A stretch of 64,000 nucleotides of DNA, from the NCBI GenBank assembly GCA_020633205.1, contig JACKEB010000024.1, positions 1-64,000 on the forward strand, in the 5' to 3' direction. Made by a program: the position numbers and the translations under genes. The stretch comes from Polyangiaceae bacterium. GTDB taxonomy: Bacteria; Myxococcota_A; Polyangia; Polyangiales; Polyangiaceae. Positions within the stretch are counted from its first letter, which is position 1. Each line of letters opens with the position of its first letter. The notes beneath the pieces are model-generated. The model searched no databases. It had not been told where the DNA came from and saw only the letters and a list, made by a program, of their open reading frames with translations. Below are positions 8,761 through 16,593 of the stretch, piece by piece.

Positions 8761-9984
8761 ATGCGACAAACGGGCATGGACTTCCAGCTGAGCACCAAGG
8801 CCTCCGAGCTCCGGGATCGCATCAAGGGCTTCGTGCAGGACGAGATTGAGCCGATAGAGCGCGAACTGCTGGAGAATCGCGAGCGCCACGGTGACTGGCG
8901 AAAGTGGAGCGTACCGCCCGCGGTAGAGGTCCTGAAGCGTAAGGCGCGGGAAGCGGGCCTGTGGAACCTGTTTCTCCCCGAGGAATCAGGGTTGTCCAAC
9001 GTGGAGTACGCGCCGCTCGCGGAGGAGATGGGCCGGAGCTTTCTCGCGCCAGAAGTCTTCAACTGCAACGCGCCAGACACTGGGAACATGGAGGTGCTGG
9101 CGAAGTACGGCAGCGAAGCGCAAAAGGCCGAATGGCTCGAACCGCTCCTGAAGGGGGAGATCCGTTCGGCGTTCTGCATGACCGAACCCGACGTCGCGTC
9201 CTCCGACGCGACGAACATGGCCGCAACGGCAGTCGTCGAGGGCGACGAGGTCATCCTGAACGGCAAGAAGTGGTGGTCGACCGGCATCGGTCACCCGAAC
9301 TGCCGGGTCGTCATTTTCATGGGCGTCACCGACTCGGGCGCTCATCGCCACTCGCGTCACAGCATGGTACTGGTGCCCCTAGACACCCCCGGGGTCGAGA
9401 TCCAGCGCATGGTTCCCGTGTTCGGCGAGTACGACGCACCTTACGGGCACGGGGAGATTTGGTTCACGAACGCGCGCGTCCCCAAGGCCAACTTGATCGC
9501 TGGTCCCGGGCGCGGCTTCGAGATCGCTCAAGGGCGCCTTGGCCCTGGTCGCATCCACCACTGCATGCGCTGCATCGGCGCCGCAGAGCGAGCGCTCCAG
9601 CTGATGATCGAGCGCGGGATGCAGCGCGAGGCGTTCGGCAAAGCGCTGATCAACCTAGGAGGGAACCGCGAGCGCATCGCGGACTTGCGCATCGCGATCG
9701 ATCAGGCGCGCCTGCTGACGCTGTATGCCGCATGGAAATTAGATGACGTGGGCGCCCTAGGCGCGCTCACGGAGATCAGCGCGATCAAGGTCGTGGCCCC
9801 CAACGTGCTGCAGCAGGTCGCGGACGAAGCGATTCAACTATTTGGTGGCGCGGGCGTGTCTGAAGACGTGCCCCTGACCGCGTTGTTCGCCATTGGACGT
9901 GTGCTGCGCATCGCCGATGGTCCGGACGCCGTGCACCGCGGGCTCATCGCACGCATGGAGCTCATGAAGTACGGCAGCCGATAG
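8761..9984 (+). CDS. Acyl-CoA dehydrogenase (ACAD10/11-like)
   Basis: A 407-residue flavoenzyme oxidising acyl-CoA to enoyl-CoA, probably in fatty-acid catabolism. The FAD and substrate motifs are clear: AFCMTEPDVASSDATNM near residue 140, GKKWWSTGIGHPNCRVVIFMG near 175, and GRGFEIAQGRLGPGRIHHCMR near 250, which is close to the ACAD10/11 branch. The C-terminal EAIQLFGGAGVSEDVPL segment is also typical. A second ATG at 8776 (MDFQLSTKASELRD) could be the true start. Neither has a convincing ribosome binding site. It ends only seven bases from the stop of the convergent MarR gene. Confidence 0.93.
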   Translation: MRQTGMDFQLSTKASELRDRIKGFVQDEIEPIERELLENRERHGDWRKWSVPPAVEVLKRKAREAGLWNLFLPEESGLSNVEYAPLAEEMGRSFLAPEVFNCNAPDTGNMEVLAKYGSEAQKAEWLEPLLKGEIRSAFCMTEPDVASSDATNMAATAVVEGDEVILNGKKWWSTGIGHPNCRVVIFMGVTDSGAHRHSRHSMVLVPLDTPGVEIQRMVPVFGEYDAPYGHGEIWFTNARVPKANLIAGPGRGFEIAQGRLGPGRIHHCMRCIGAAERALQLMIERGMQREAFGKALINLGGNRERIADLRIAIDQARLLTLYAAWKLDDVGALGALTEISAIKVVAPNVLQQVADEAIQLFGGAGVSEDVPLTALFAIGRVLRIADGPDAVHRGLIARMELMKYGSR

Positions 9985-9991
9985 CGGGGGG

Positions 9992-10483
9992 CTACCAGGC
10001 GGGCCGAATGCCAGGCAGCGCCCCCTCGCCCCTCGCTCTGAGGACGCGCTCGAGATCACCGCGCAGCCCCTCCAAGCGCTTAGCGCCCAGCACTTGAGCC
10101 CACTCGTCTTCGAGCTCGCGATAGATGCTCTCTACGTGGCCTAGCAAGCGCTCACCCTTGGGCGTGAGGCGCAGCAACTTGGAGCGAGCGTCATCAGGGT
10201 TCTGCACGAGCTTCACGTAGCCCGACTCGCTCATGGCTTCGACGAGCTTCGAGGCGGCCTGCTTCGTGAAGCCCATTTCGAGCGCGACGTCGTTGACCGT
10301 CTTGTTCTTTTCCCGTGCGGGAAGTAGCACGAAGCCGTAGGACCGCTTCACGTCCTTGTACCCACGAGCAACCAGGCGCTGATGCAGCTCGTCGATCAAC
10401 GAGCGATACGCCATGGCGCACAGCCGGGCGATGGGGACGTCCTGGCGATCTCCGTAGCTCGTCGATGAGGCTGATTTGGACAC
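9992..10483 (-). CDS. MarR family transcriptional regulator
   Basis: A 163-residue winged-helix DNA-binding protein. The recognition region is at about 60-110 (TVNDVALEMGFTKQAASKLVEAMSESGYV) followed by the wing (NPDDARSKLLRLTPKGERLL), the diagnostic MarR pattern. The N- and C-terminal helices should form the dimer interface. The GTG at 10483 has GGAG six bases ahead. It lies 33 bases downstream of a cupin gene on the same strand, so the two probably form an operon, and two palindromes upstream of the cupin are good candidates for its own operators. The ligand is unknown. Confidence 0.93.
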   Translation of the reverse strand: MSKSASSTSYGDRQDVPIARLCAMAYRSLIDELHQRLVARGYKDVKRSYGFVLLPAREKNKTVNDVALEMGFTKQAASKLVEAMSESGYVKLVQNPDDARSKLLRLTPKGERLLGHVESIYRELEDEWAQVLGAKRLEGLRGDLERVLRARGEGALPGIRPAW

Positions 10484-10516
10484 TCCGAGCTTCTTACTAC
10501 GCGGCGCCGGCGCTGC

Positions 10517-10888
10517 CTACTCGGCCCAGGGCGGTGTAAACGTCTTGCCATCGAGCTTGGCTTGTCCACCAACGGGGAAGCAACACAACAGCTCGAGCGT
10601 CGAGCTACCGGCGTTGTCCAAGGCGAATAGCGTGTCCTTGGGGATCACGATCACGTCACCGGATTTCGCTGAATGTGTCTCTCCTGCGATGACGACCTTC
10701 GCTTCACCCGCGATGACGTAAAACAGCTCTTCTCGGGTGAGGGCGTGGGGTGTGGGAGCTGTGTTGGGGAGAATTTGCACCCGCCACAGCGCTGTTTCCT
10801 GGGTGCCTCGAGACGGCGTCGCCAGCGAGGTGAAGTGGGCGTTCGGGAGTTCGTGGGTGCATCGCTCAGGGGCTTGAATCACAGGCAT
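10517..10888 (-). CDS. Cupin domain protein
   Basis: A 123-residue single-domain cupin. The beta-barrel core includes PHALTREELFYVIAGEAKVVIAGETHSAKSGDVIVIPKDTLFALDN, the classic G(X)5HX... / GDXXXXPXXXXH-like arrangement with weakly conserved metal ligands. Function is open: small cupins serve as isomerases, dioxygenases or binding proteins. I chose ATG at 10888 because GGAGG lies five bases before it. A longer frame adds ten residues without a better site. It is followed by the MarR gene, and the palindrome pair at 10930-10990 lies in its promoter. Confidence 0.85.
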   Translation of the reverse strand: MPVIQAPERCTHELPNAHFTSLATPSRGTQETALWRVQILPNTAPTPHALTREELFYVIAGEAKVVIAGETHSAKSGDVIVIPKDTLFALDNAGSSTLELLCCFPVGGQAKLDGKTFTPPWAE

Positions 10889-10929
10889 GGTTCCTCCAGA
10901 GAGCTGGTCGGGCGGCACGTCGCGCCCTA

Positions 10930-10944
10930 GTCAATTTCGTTGAC
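10930..10944. promoter_or_regulatory. Operator palindrome 1 (GTCAA-N5-TTGAC)
   Basis: A perfect inverted repeat GTCAA, five bases, TTGAC, 42 bases upstream of the cupin start. It shares AGTCAA-N5-TTGACCAAA with palindrome 2, centre-to-centre distance 46 bases. Its size and symmetry suit a MarR dimer. It would lie just downstream of the predicted -10 element, a repressing position. Confidence 0.6.
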
Positions 10945-10950
10945 CAAACA

Positions 10951-10980
10951 GTCTTACCTCACCCCCAACCGATCAGTCAA
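10951..10980 (-). promoter_or_regulatory. Putative sigma70 promoter for cupin-marR
   Basis: On the minus strand TTGACT (10980-10975) is followed after 18 bases by TAAGAC (10956-10951). The -35 is good and the -10 is weak. The -35 overlaps operator 2 and operator 1 follows the -10, as expected of an autoregulated MarR operon. Confidence 0.4.
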
Positions 10981-10990
10981 CTCAGTTGAC
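10976..10990. promoter_or_regulatory. Operator palindrome 2 (GTCAA-N5-TTGAC)
   Basis: A second perfect GTCAA, five bases, TTGAC inverted repeat with the same TTGACCAAA flank as palindrome 1. It overlaps the predicted -35 hexamer of the cupin-marR promoter. Confidence 0.6.
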
Positions 10991-11024
10991 CAAATGTCAC
11001 CAGCGGCAGAGCGGGCGCCCCCGT

Positions 11025-11067
11025 CGAGCACAAAAGCAAGACGCCGACCTCCATTCGGGGGTCGGCG
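11025..11067 (-). terminator. Rho-independent terminator after the haem-motif lipoprotein gene
   Basis: An 11-bp GC-rich stem (11042-11052 with 11057-11067, one G-T pair, loop ATTC) lies 41 bases after the stop at 11109. On the minus strand it is followed by a T-rich stretch containing CTTTTG. This is a convincing intrinsic terminator that separates it from cupin-marR. Confidence 0.75.
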
Positions 11068-11108
11068 CCTGGTCGTGGCTCGCCGCTTTCCGCGACGCGC
11101 GCTGAGAG

Positions 11109-11645
11109 CTACTTGCTCTGATGACAGCCGTAACAACCGAAGCCCGACTGGGTCTCCGGGTTGTAGGGCTCCATGTCGAGGGTCTTGGCCATCTCGGGCA
11201 CGACTTGCTTGCCCATGAACTCCATGACCTTCGGATGCTTCTTCGAGAGCGCGGCGAAGTCGCCCTTCGCTGGGAGCTTGGGGAGCGCGGGGCTCGGCAT
11301 CTCGAACTTGCCTTCCTTGGCTTCGGGGCCGTGGCAGGTCACGCAGCTGAACTCGCCGTACTTCTTGGCGTCGTAGTCCTTGAAGACCTTGCCCATGGTG
11401 GGCATGACGACCTTCATCATGTGGGCCTTCTTCTGGTCCATGTTCATGTCCGCCCACTTGGCGGGCGCCGGCGGCTCTTCGGGCGTTTCCGCGGCTGGCT
11501 CGACCGACTCGGGCGGCTCCGGCTCCATGTCCGAGGGAGCGGCTTCGGGAGCCTCGGGGGCTTCGGGAGCCTCGGGCGGAGGCGAACCGCCGCAACCCAG
11601 GGGGAGAGCCAAGCTGAAAACGATGACAGGGATAATTCGACGCAT
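11109..11645 (-). CDS. Lipoprotein with haem-binding CxxCH motifs (cytochrome c-like)
   Basis: A 178-residue exported protein. Residues 1-18 form a signal peptide ending in a lipobox (LALPLGC), so it should be lipid-anchored. A Pro/Glu/Ala-rich linker (PEAPEAPEAPEA and on) of about 45 residues follows. The C-terminal domain contains two CxxCH motifs, CVTCH and, at the very end, CYGCH, so it may bind two c-type haems in the periplasm or on the surface. It has no cytochrome family name I can give. ATG at 11645 follows a GAGGAA site, so the longer upstream frame is not used. The gene is followed by a strong terminator. Confidence 0.82.
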   Translation of the reverse strand: MRRIIPVIVFSLALPLGCGGSPPPEAPEAPEAPEAAPSDMEPEPPESVEPAAETPEEPPAPAKWADMNMDQKKAHMMKVVMPTMGKVFKDYDAKKYGEFSCVTCHGPEAKEGKFEMPSPALPKLPAKGDFAALSKKHPKVMEFMGKQVVPEMAKTLDMEPYNPETQSGFGCYGCHQSK

Positions 11646-11838
11646 ACAGGTTCCTCGCGGCGCATCATCCGAGAAAGGTGGCAGCTTCACAATCGATAGT
11701 TCGGCTCGTCCCCTTTGGGGACCATGCACTTGGCACACCGGCCAGGGTGCCAGTGCCCGAATCGCAGCCCAGAATAGCCAAATCGGCTCGCGGACGTTTT
11801 ATCACGGGAACGCAATGTTGCTTTGGCAACCAGCTCGC

Positions 11839-12534
11839 TCAACGTGATGGCCCTTCAGAATCGCCATCTTCGTTCGAGAACAGGAAGGGATAGGTCACAC
11901 CGACTGAACCTCCGCCTTTCGGGGGTTCGAAGGTCATGCTGAGCATCGACTCGCGCATGCAGTACATGAACTCTTCATCTTGGATCTCGCTGTCTTCCGC
12001 GAGCTCCGCAGACTCGACGATGCCTCCCACGGACTCATCGCCCACGATTTCGAAGTTCACGGTGAGCTTGCCTCCGAGGTCGGGGTCCCGCTCGAGCGCC
12101 GCCTCGTAGCACTCTTTGGCCAAGGGGATGAAATCCTCACGGATACGCTTTTGGATGTACCCTTTGGGCAAGGTACCCCTGGGTTTCGCCGACTGAGGGG
12201 CAGCAGGCGCGGGAGCTGTCGCAGCCTTGGCCGGCTTGGGCGCCGGCGCCTCGGGCGGTGGCGCTTGCTTAAATGCCTCATAGATGCGTCGACGCATCTC
12301 ATCGCGTCGCTCGCGCCCGCCGCGCTTGCGCGGAGCGGAAGCGGATGGCTCAACGCTGGCTCGAGGGCCCAGGGTGGCGCGTGGGGCGCTCGAACTGGAC
12401 GTTGCGTGAGCGCTGGCCTTCACCTGACTTGCATCAGTCTGGCTCGCAGGGGGTCCGCCACGCAGGACGAACCACAAGAACCCGATGGCGATCCCCACCC
12501 CAACGACCAAGCCTGCAGCGCGCGTCCCGTTCAT
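11839..12534 (-). CDS. AgmX/PglI C-terminal domain protein, single TM anchor
   Basis: A 231-residue protein with one N-terminal membrane anchor (about 7-24, AGLVVGVGIAIGFLWFVL), a Ser/Ala/Pro-rich linker, and a C-terminal domain from about residue 130 (IREDFIPLAKECYEAALERDPDLGGKLTVNFEIVG and CMRESMLSMTFEPP). This is the TonB-like tail found in Myxococcus AgmX/PglI and many other myxobacterial proteins, in which a conserved Cys in KECYE and one in the YCMRE motif are usual. The role is unknown, with links to gliding and envelope function. ATG at 12534 is preceded by GGAGC and replaces a much longer frame. Confidence 0.85.
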   Translation of the reverse strand: MNGTRAAGLVVGVGIAIGFLWFVLRGGPPASQTDASQVKASAHATSSSSAPRATLGPRASVEPSASAPRKRGGRERRDEMRRRIYEAFKQAPPPEAPAPKPAKAATAPAPAAPQSAKPRGTLPKGYIQKRIREDFIPLAKECYEAALERDPDLGGKLTVNFEIVGDESVGGIVESAELAEDSEIQDEEFMYCMRESMLSMTFEPPKGGGSVGVTYPFLFSNEDGDSEGPSR

Positions 12535-12706
12535 AGCTCCGGGGTATGGTACCCGCGAACCGGGCGGGCCTTGGCTACTCCACGGGCGCTGGTGGGGGAG
12601 AGCGACATAGGTCCCCCGGCCTAGGTCTGGAACTCTAGGAAAAAGCTCACATCCCGGCGAATCGGCCGATTCTCGAAGCTGACGGCTGGGCGTATCCTTG
12701 GACACG

Positions 12707-13483
12707 ATGAAGACTCCTGTCTCCCGTGCTCGCCAATCGCGACCTGCAGCCTTGGGGCTCCTGCTCCTCGCGCTCCTAGCGTGCAAGAACAAGGAGCAAG
12801 CGCCGACTCCCGCCCAACCGGAAGTTCCGGTTCCGCAAGGCAATGAGCAGGCGCCAATCGCCCAAGCACAAGTGCCGGTGCAGCAGCCCACCCCGGTGCA
12901 GCAACCGGTTCAACAGCCAGCCCCTGTTCAGCAACCCGTGCAACAACCGGTTCAGCAACCAGCGCCCGTTCAGCAACCAGCGCCCCAGCCTGCCCCGGCG
13001 CCCCAGCCACCTCCGGTTCAGCCCGCGCCGCAACCCGTCGCGCAAGCGCCCGCCTTCGACCAGACAGACACCAATCAGTGGCTGGACGGGGTTCCACCCA
13101 TCCCCACCGGACGCTCGAACCCGCCAAGCGTCGCCGAGTGGTCAAACGCGCCGCTCGTGAACACCCAAGGCGCGAACTCGCACCCCGACAACTGCCGCAT
13201 GCAGGTCTGGCGGGAGTGGGTCAGCATCAAGTGTGAAGGCGATTTCGTCGGCTTCGACGACGACACGAACCTCGGCAAGAACACGCAAGATTGGTTCCGT
13301 GCGTCGCAAATCGGCAAGTACGCGAGCGTCGTGATCCGCATGAAGAAGGGCACGACCCAGAAGATCCGCATTTGCCGGCGCAAGGACCGCGCGTCGCTGT
13401 TCGTGAACTGGCCCAACACCCGGGATCGTCCACGGCACATCGCGCTCGGCAAGGCCGGCCACTGCGAGCAGTGGTGGAACTGA
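12707..13483 (+). CDS. Pro/Gln-rich lipoprotein with C-terminal globular domain
   Basis: A 258-residue protein. The signal peptide ends in a lipobox (LLLALLAC) at about residue 26. A linker of about 80 residues follows, made of short repeats of Val-Gln-Gln-Pro and Ala-Pro (PVQQPVQQPAPVQQ). The C-terminal domain of about 120 residues (from NQWLDGVPPIPTGRSNPP) has two Cys pairs and basic patches (RMKKGTTQKIRICRRKDRASLF), and is not recognised. ATG at 12707 is preferred over the in-frame TTG three codons upstream. It is divergent from the AgmX/PglI-like gene, with a 172-base shared upstream region. Confidence 0.78.
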   Translation: MKTPVSRARQSRPAALGLLLLALLACKNKEQAPTPAQPEVPVPQGNEQAPIAQAQVPVQQPTPVQQPVQQPAPVQQPVQQPVQQPAPVQQPAPQPAPAPQPPPVQPAPQPVAQAPAFDQTDTNQWLDGVPPIPTGRSNPPSVAEWSNAPLVNTQGANSHPDNCRMQVWREWVSIKCEGDFVGFDDDTNLGKNTQDWFRASQIGKYASVVIRMKKGTTQKIRICRRKDRASLFVNWPNTRDRPRHIALGKAGHCEQWWN

Positions 13484-13496
13484 CCCCGACAGCTGC

Positions 13497-14492
13497 GTGA
13501 CCTCGACGTATGCTCGTGAGGTGACTGGCATCGATCGAGCTGCGCGCCTGCGAGGCGGGATCTACGGCCTCCTGGTTGGAGACGCCTTGGGTGTGCCCTA
13601 CGAGTTTCATCCCGCGTCGGAGCTCCCCCCGAAGAGCGCCCTCGCAATGAACCCGCCGGCGACACTGCCAGGCGGTGAGACGTTCCGGCGCGCGCATCAG
13701 GGCGTGCCACCAGGCACTTGGAGCGACGATGGCGCTCAGGCGTTGTGCCTCTTGGTTTCCTTGCTCGAGCAGGGACGCCTCGAGCTGAACGACTTCGCTG
13801 ATCGCTGCGTGCGCTGGTATCACGACGCGTACCTGACCCCGGACGGCGTGGTGTTCGACGTCGGGGTGCAGACGTCTGGTGCGCTCAACGCGATTCGGCG
13901 TGGTGTCCCGCTCAGTGAAGCTGGGCGCAACGACGAGCGCGGCAACGGCAACGGCTCACTCATGCGCTGCCTGCCGCTGGCGCTGTGGCACCAGGGCAAC
14001 GACACGCAGCTCGCGGTCGATGCCCAAGCTCAGTCGATCATCACGCACCCCCACCCGCGGTCCCAGGTCTGCTGCGCGATCTACTGCTTGTGGGCGCGGG
14101 GGTTGCTAAACGGAGTTCCAAGCGAGGCCGCGTTCTCCGCCGCCATCAGCAAGCTGCGGGCACTCTACCCAGCGGACAGTCCGCACCTGCAAGAACTCGA
14201 ATTTCATATCCGCCCGGAAGAAGACGCAGCCATCCGCGGTTCGGGCTATGTCGTGGATTCCCTGCGCGCGGCCCGGCACTTGCTGGCGACGGAGGCGAGC
14301 TACGAGGACGTCGTGCGCGGCGCGATCGCCCTGGGCGAGGACACCGACACCACCGCGTGCATCGCCGGTGGAGTCGCCGGTGTGCTCTACGGGGACGCGC
14401 AGATCCCCGAGGAATGGCTCGGCGAGCTCAAGGGACGCGCCCTCGTCGACCCGCTGCTCGCGTCACTGCTCAAGACGACGAAGCAGGCTTGA
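13497..14492 (+). CDS. ADP-ribosylglycohydrolase (DraG-like) family protein
   Basis: A 331-residue all-helical hydrolase that removes ADP-ribose from proteins or small molecules using two Mg2+ ions. Seen motifs: GLLVGDALGVPYEF (about 24-37), WSDDGAQ in place of the common S/TDDT metal site (two Asp kept, Thr replaced by Gly), GNGNGSLMRCLPLAL, HPHPRSQ, and the C-terminal metal motif EDTDTTACIAGGVAG. The length is normal. GTG at 13497 opens the frame, and a GTG eight codons later is equally possible. The last 23 bases overlap the opposing gene at 14470. Confidence 0.9.
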   Translation: MTSTYAREVTGIDRAARLRGGIYGLLVGDALGVPYEFHPASELPPKSALAMNPPATLPGGETFRRAHQGVPPGTWSDDGAQALCLLVSLLEQGRLELNDFADRCVRWYHDAYLTPDGVVFDVGVQTSGALNAIRRGVPLSEAGRNDERGNGNGSLMRCLPLALWHQGNDTQLAVDAQAQSIITHPHPRSQVCCAIYCLWARGLLNGVPSEAAFSAAISKLRALYPADSPHLQELEFHIRPEEDAAIRGSGYVVDSLRAARHLLATEASYEDVVRGAIALGEDTDTTACIAGGVAGVLYGDAQIPEEWLGELKGRALVDPLLASLLKTTKQA

Positions 14493-15570
14493 CGAGCCAA
14501 ACACCGCTCTCACCGGCGGCCCAGACTTCCCCATCCCGGCCAAACACCTCCGAGAGCGGCCCGGTGACCCCCGCGGCGCGAACCCACGCGTCGCCCGCGT
14601 AGTGCGCGAGCCCTTCGGCCCCCGCAAGCCAAACATCCGCGGGACCAGTGCCCCACATGCCGCCGGGCGCGGAAACGGGCGACGGAAACGTATCGAGCTT
14701 GCCCGCTTTGCCGTGAAACACCTTGGGTGCCTTGGCTGCAGAGCTAATCCAGAACTCTTCAGCGTTGCCCCACATCCCCCGCGGTGCCTCGACCTTCGCA
14801 AGCTCTCGCCACGCGAGGCCGTCCAGGATCGCAACGGAGTCGTCATACAGGGCGAAGGCCTCTTTTCCTGAGAGGTCGACGCGGGGCATCTTCTGTCCGG
14901 CATCCATCGTCTTCCAACCAGTGAGCCGCTTGATGATGCACTGGTCCCCGTGCTTGCAGACGACCTCGGGATCCGCATGTCCGAGCAAGCCCCACATCGC
15001 AGCGGGCGGATCATTCGCGAGCCGCGCGATCTCGGCCTTCTCTACCTTCCACTCACCACCGCGGTAGCGTAGGTAGAGCTGGCGCACCTGACCTTCTACC
15101 TCCCGCGCTCCCATGATGCGCGGCTTGTCGTCGCGCCCAAAATATATCCGCGCGGTTTTCAGATCAGACGCGGTCACCTTGAGCCGCTCGGGGATCGCGA
15201 TCGCGCGCCACTTGCCGTTCTCGAAGAGCCACGGGGTGACCTGCTCGCCTTCACTCACCAGCGCGGCAACCCGAGGCTTGCCGAGAGCAAGCGAGATGAC
15301 CGGCTTGTCCAGGGAGTGCTCAACGACCCCGAGCTCCTTCTGGGCAACTTCAGGGGCGGCCGGCTCCGGTTTTTTTTGGGGGGGAGGAGCGACGCTTGGC
15401 GCTGGGCTGTCCGTGGTCCCGCTGGTCACAGCAAGACTCGGGGCACTCACGGGCTCAGACGTGCTTGCGCTGGGTGTGGCGCTCGGTTCAGGCCGAGCGG
15501 CAGAGCAAGCAACGCACAGCGCCCCTGCGAGAAAAACACCGAGGGTAAAGCTAGAGCAATATTTCCGCAC
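14470..15570 (-). CDS. Lipoprotein with propeller-like repeats
   Basis: A 366-residue exported protein. A GTG start at 15570 gives a signal peptide with lipobox (GALCVAC). A Ser/Pro/Ala-rich linker contains PPPQKKPEP, encoded by a C7A8 homopolymer run. The rest has recurrent units such as GGMWGTGPADVWLAGAEGLAHY and GMWGNAEEFWISSAA, which resemble blades seen in myxobacterial propeller lipoproteins. The function is unknown. It is preceded closely by the GNAT gene (three bases), so the four genes from 17811 down to 14470 may share a transcript. It overlaps the ADP-ribosylglycohydrolase 3' end by 23 bases. Confidence 0.75.
   Translation of the reverse strand: MRKYCSSFTLGVFLAGALCVACSAARPEPSATPSASTSEPVSAPSLAVTSGTTDSPAPSVAPPPQKKPEPAAPEVAQKELGVVEHSLDKPVISLALGKPRVAALVSEGEQVTPWLFENGKWRAIAIPERLKVTASDLKTARIYFGRDDKPRIMGAREVEGQVRQLYLRYRGGEWKVEKAEIARLANDPPAAMWGLLGHADPEVVCKHGDQCIIKRLTGWKTMDAGQKMPRVDLSGKEAFALYDDSVAILDGLAWRELAKVEAPRGMWGNAEEFWISSAAKAPKVFHGKAGKLDTFPSPVSAPGGMWGTGPADVWLAGAEGLAHYAGDAWVRAAGVTGPLSEVFGRDGEVWAAGESGVWLVKPASSS
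15370..15384. repeat. T8G7 homopolymer tract inside the lipoprotein gene
   Basis: Eight T and seven G on the plus strand read as C7A8 in the coding strand, within the linker and before the folded part. A slip here would truncate the protein. Similar C/A tracts occur at four other sites in the window. Confidence 0.8.
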
Positions 15571-15573
15571 GGA

Positions 15574-16167
15574 TTACAACTCTCTTAGCCAGAAGGTCAT
15601 GCTCTTCGACGTCGACTCCGTCTCTCCGACGTCGGGCCAGCTGAAGCTCGCTTGAAGCTCAGGCACCTTGCGGTAGCCCCGGTGCTGCCAAAAGCTATCG
15701 TTTGGCACGTAGTCTGCGGGGCGCGCTGGATGGTCTGTAGGGCGGTCGACGGCGCAAAACGTCGCCAGCTTGAGCCCCAGCGACCGCGCGTGCGCCTCAC
15801 GCAGTTCGAAGAACTTCACCCCCAAGCCGCGACCACGAAACGCTCGCAGCAGCACGGACTCGCCGAAGTAGGCGAGCTCCGCGCGCTCATAGCCGGCTTC
15901 GAGGAAGGGCTCTTGCGCCTCGGCCTCCGCGTCGGTGAGCGGCAGCATCGTGGTCGCCCCCACGGCTTCCTCCCCCTGCCAAACGACCGCGGAGAAGGCC
16001 CCCTGGGAGCGAAAGTACACCTCGAGGTACTCGAGCTCGTAGCTCAGGCTGCCCTCGTACAAGTAGGGAAAATCGCGGAACACGGAGACGCGCAGCGCTG
16101 CCAGCGCATCTCGGGCTTCCCGCATGGCAGCGCCCCCAACGTAGGAGCGAACAACCAGATCGCTCAC
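15574..16167 (-). CDS. GNAT family N-acetyltransferase
   Basis: A 197-residue acetyl-CoA-dependent acyltransferase. The GNAT core is visible: SVFRDFPYLYEGSL helices, strand FSAVVWQGEEAVGATTMLPL, and the acetyl-CoA pyrophosphate loop LLRAFRGRGLGVKFFELREAH, which matches the R/Q-x-x-G-x-G/A motif A. The substrate is unknown. I start it at GTG 16167 because this overlaps the TGA of the upstream SnoaL-like gene as GTGA, a coupled arrangement. The longer frame begins nine codons upstream. It is followed by the lipoprotein gene after three bases. Confidence 0.85.
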   Translation of the reverse strand: MSDLVVRSYVGGAAMREARDALAALRVSVFRDFPYLYEGSLSYELEYLEVYFRSQGAFSAVVWQGEEAVGATTMLPLTDAEAEAQEPFLEAGYERAELAYFGESVLLRAFRGRGLGVKFFELREAHARSLGLKLATFCAVDRPTDHPARPADYVPNDSFWQHRGYRKVPELQASFSWPDVGETESTSKSMTFWLREL

Positions 16168-16580
16168 GTGGGCGCTCCGATCTGCCGCAGCCACTCCTCG
16201 AGGTTGTAGTAGTTGGTGACCCGCTTCACCTTGCCCGCTTCGATCTCGAAGAACGCGCCGCCAGGCAGTACGTAGGTTTGCCCAGTGGCCTCAGGCAGGC
16301 CTTCATCGGTGTTGAGGTACGTACCGTGAACGACGAACTCAACCGCCGCGCGCTTCCCGGAGTCGTCGGCTAGAATGACGATGCTCTTTATTTCCTCACG
16401 GTAGCAACGCTCCATACGTTGCATGAAGGCGCCGAACACCGCCCTACCGCGCTCCCTCCCCCCCTGATTGATGTCGTGAATCACGTCATCGCTCAAGAGG
16501 TCGAGGAAGCCAGCCCAGTCGGCGGCGTTGAAGCGCTGATAGTAGGTGGTGAGGAGCTCGATGGTGTCGCTGCGGGTCAT
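16164..16580 (-). CDS. SnoaL-like / ketosteroid isomerase-related protein
   Basis: A 138-residue cone-shaped NTF2-like domain protein. The pattern LLTTYYQRFNAADWAGFLDLLSDDVIHDINQG at the N-terminus and GGAFFEIEAGKVKRVTNYYNLEEWL at the C-terminus fits the SnoaL/steroid isomerase-related group (TIGR02096-like). Such proteins include isomerases, polyketide cyclases and binding proteins, and no catalytic residue can be named safely. The ATG at 16580 lies 13 bases after the stop of the beta-helix lipoprotein gene. Its own stop overlaps the start of the GNAT gene (GTGA), so the pair is co-translated. Confidence 0.8.
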   Translation of the reverse strand: MTRSDTIELLTTYYQRFNAADWAGFLDLLSDDVIHDINQGGRERGRAVFGAFMQRMERCYREEIKSIVILADDSGKRAAVEFVVHGTYLNTDEGLPEATGQTYVLPGGAFFEIEAGKVKRVTNYYNLEEWLRQIGAPT

Positions 16581-16593
16581 GTGCCCGCTGCTT

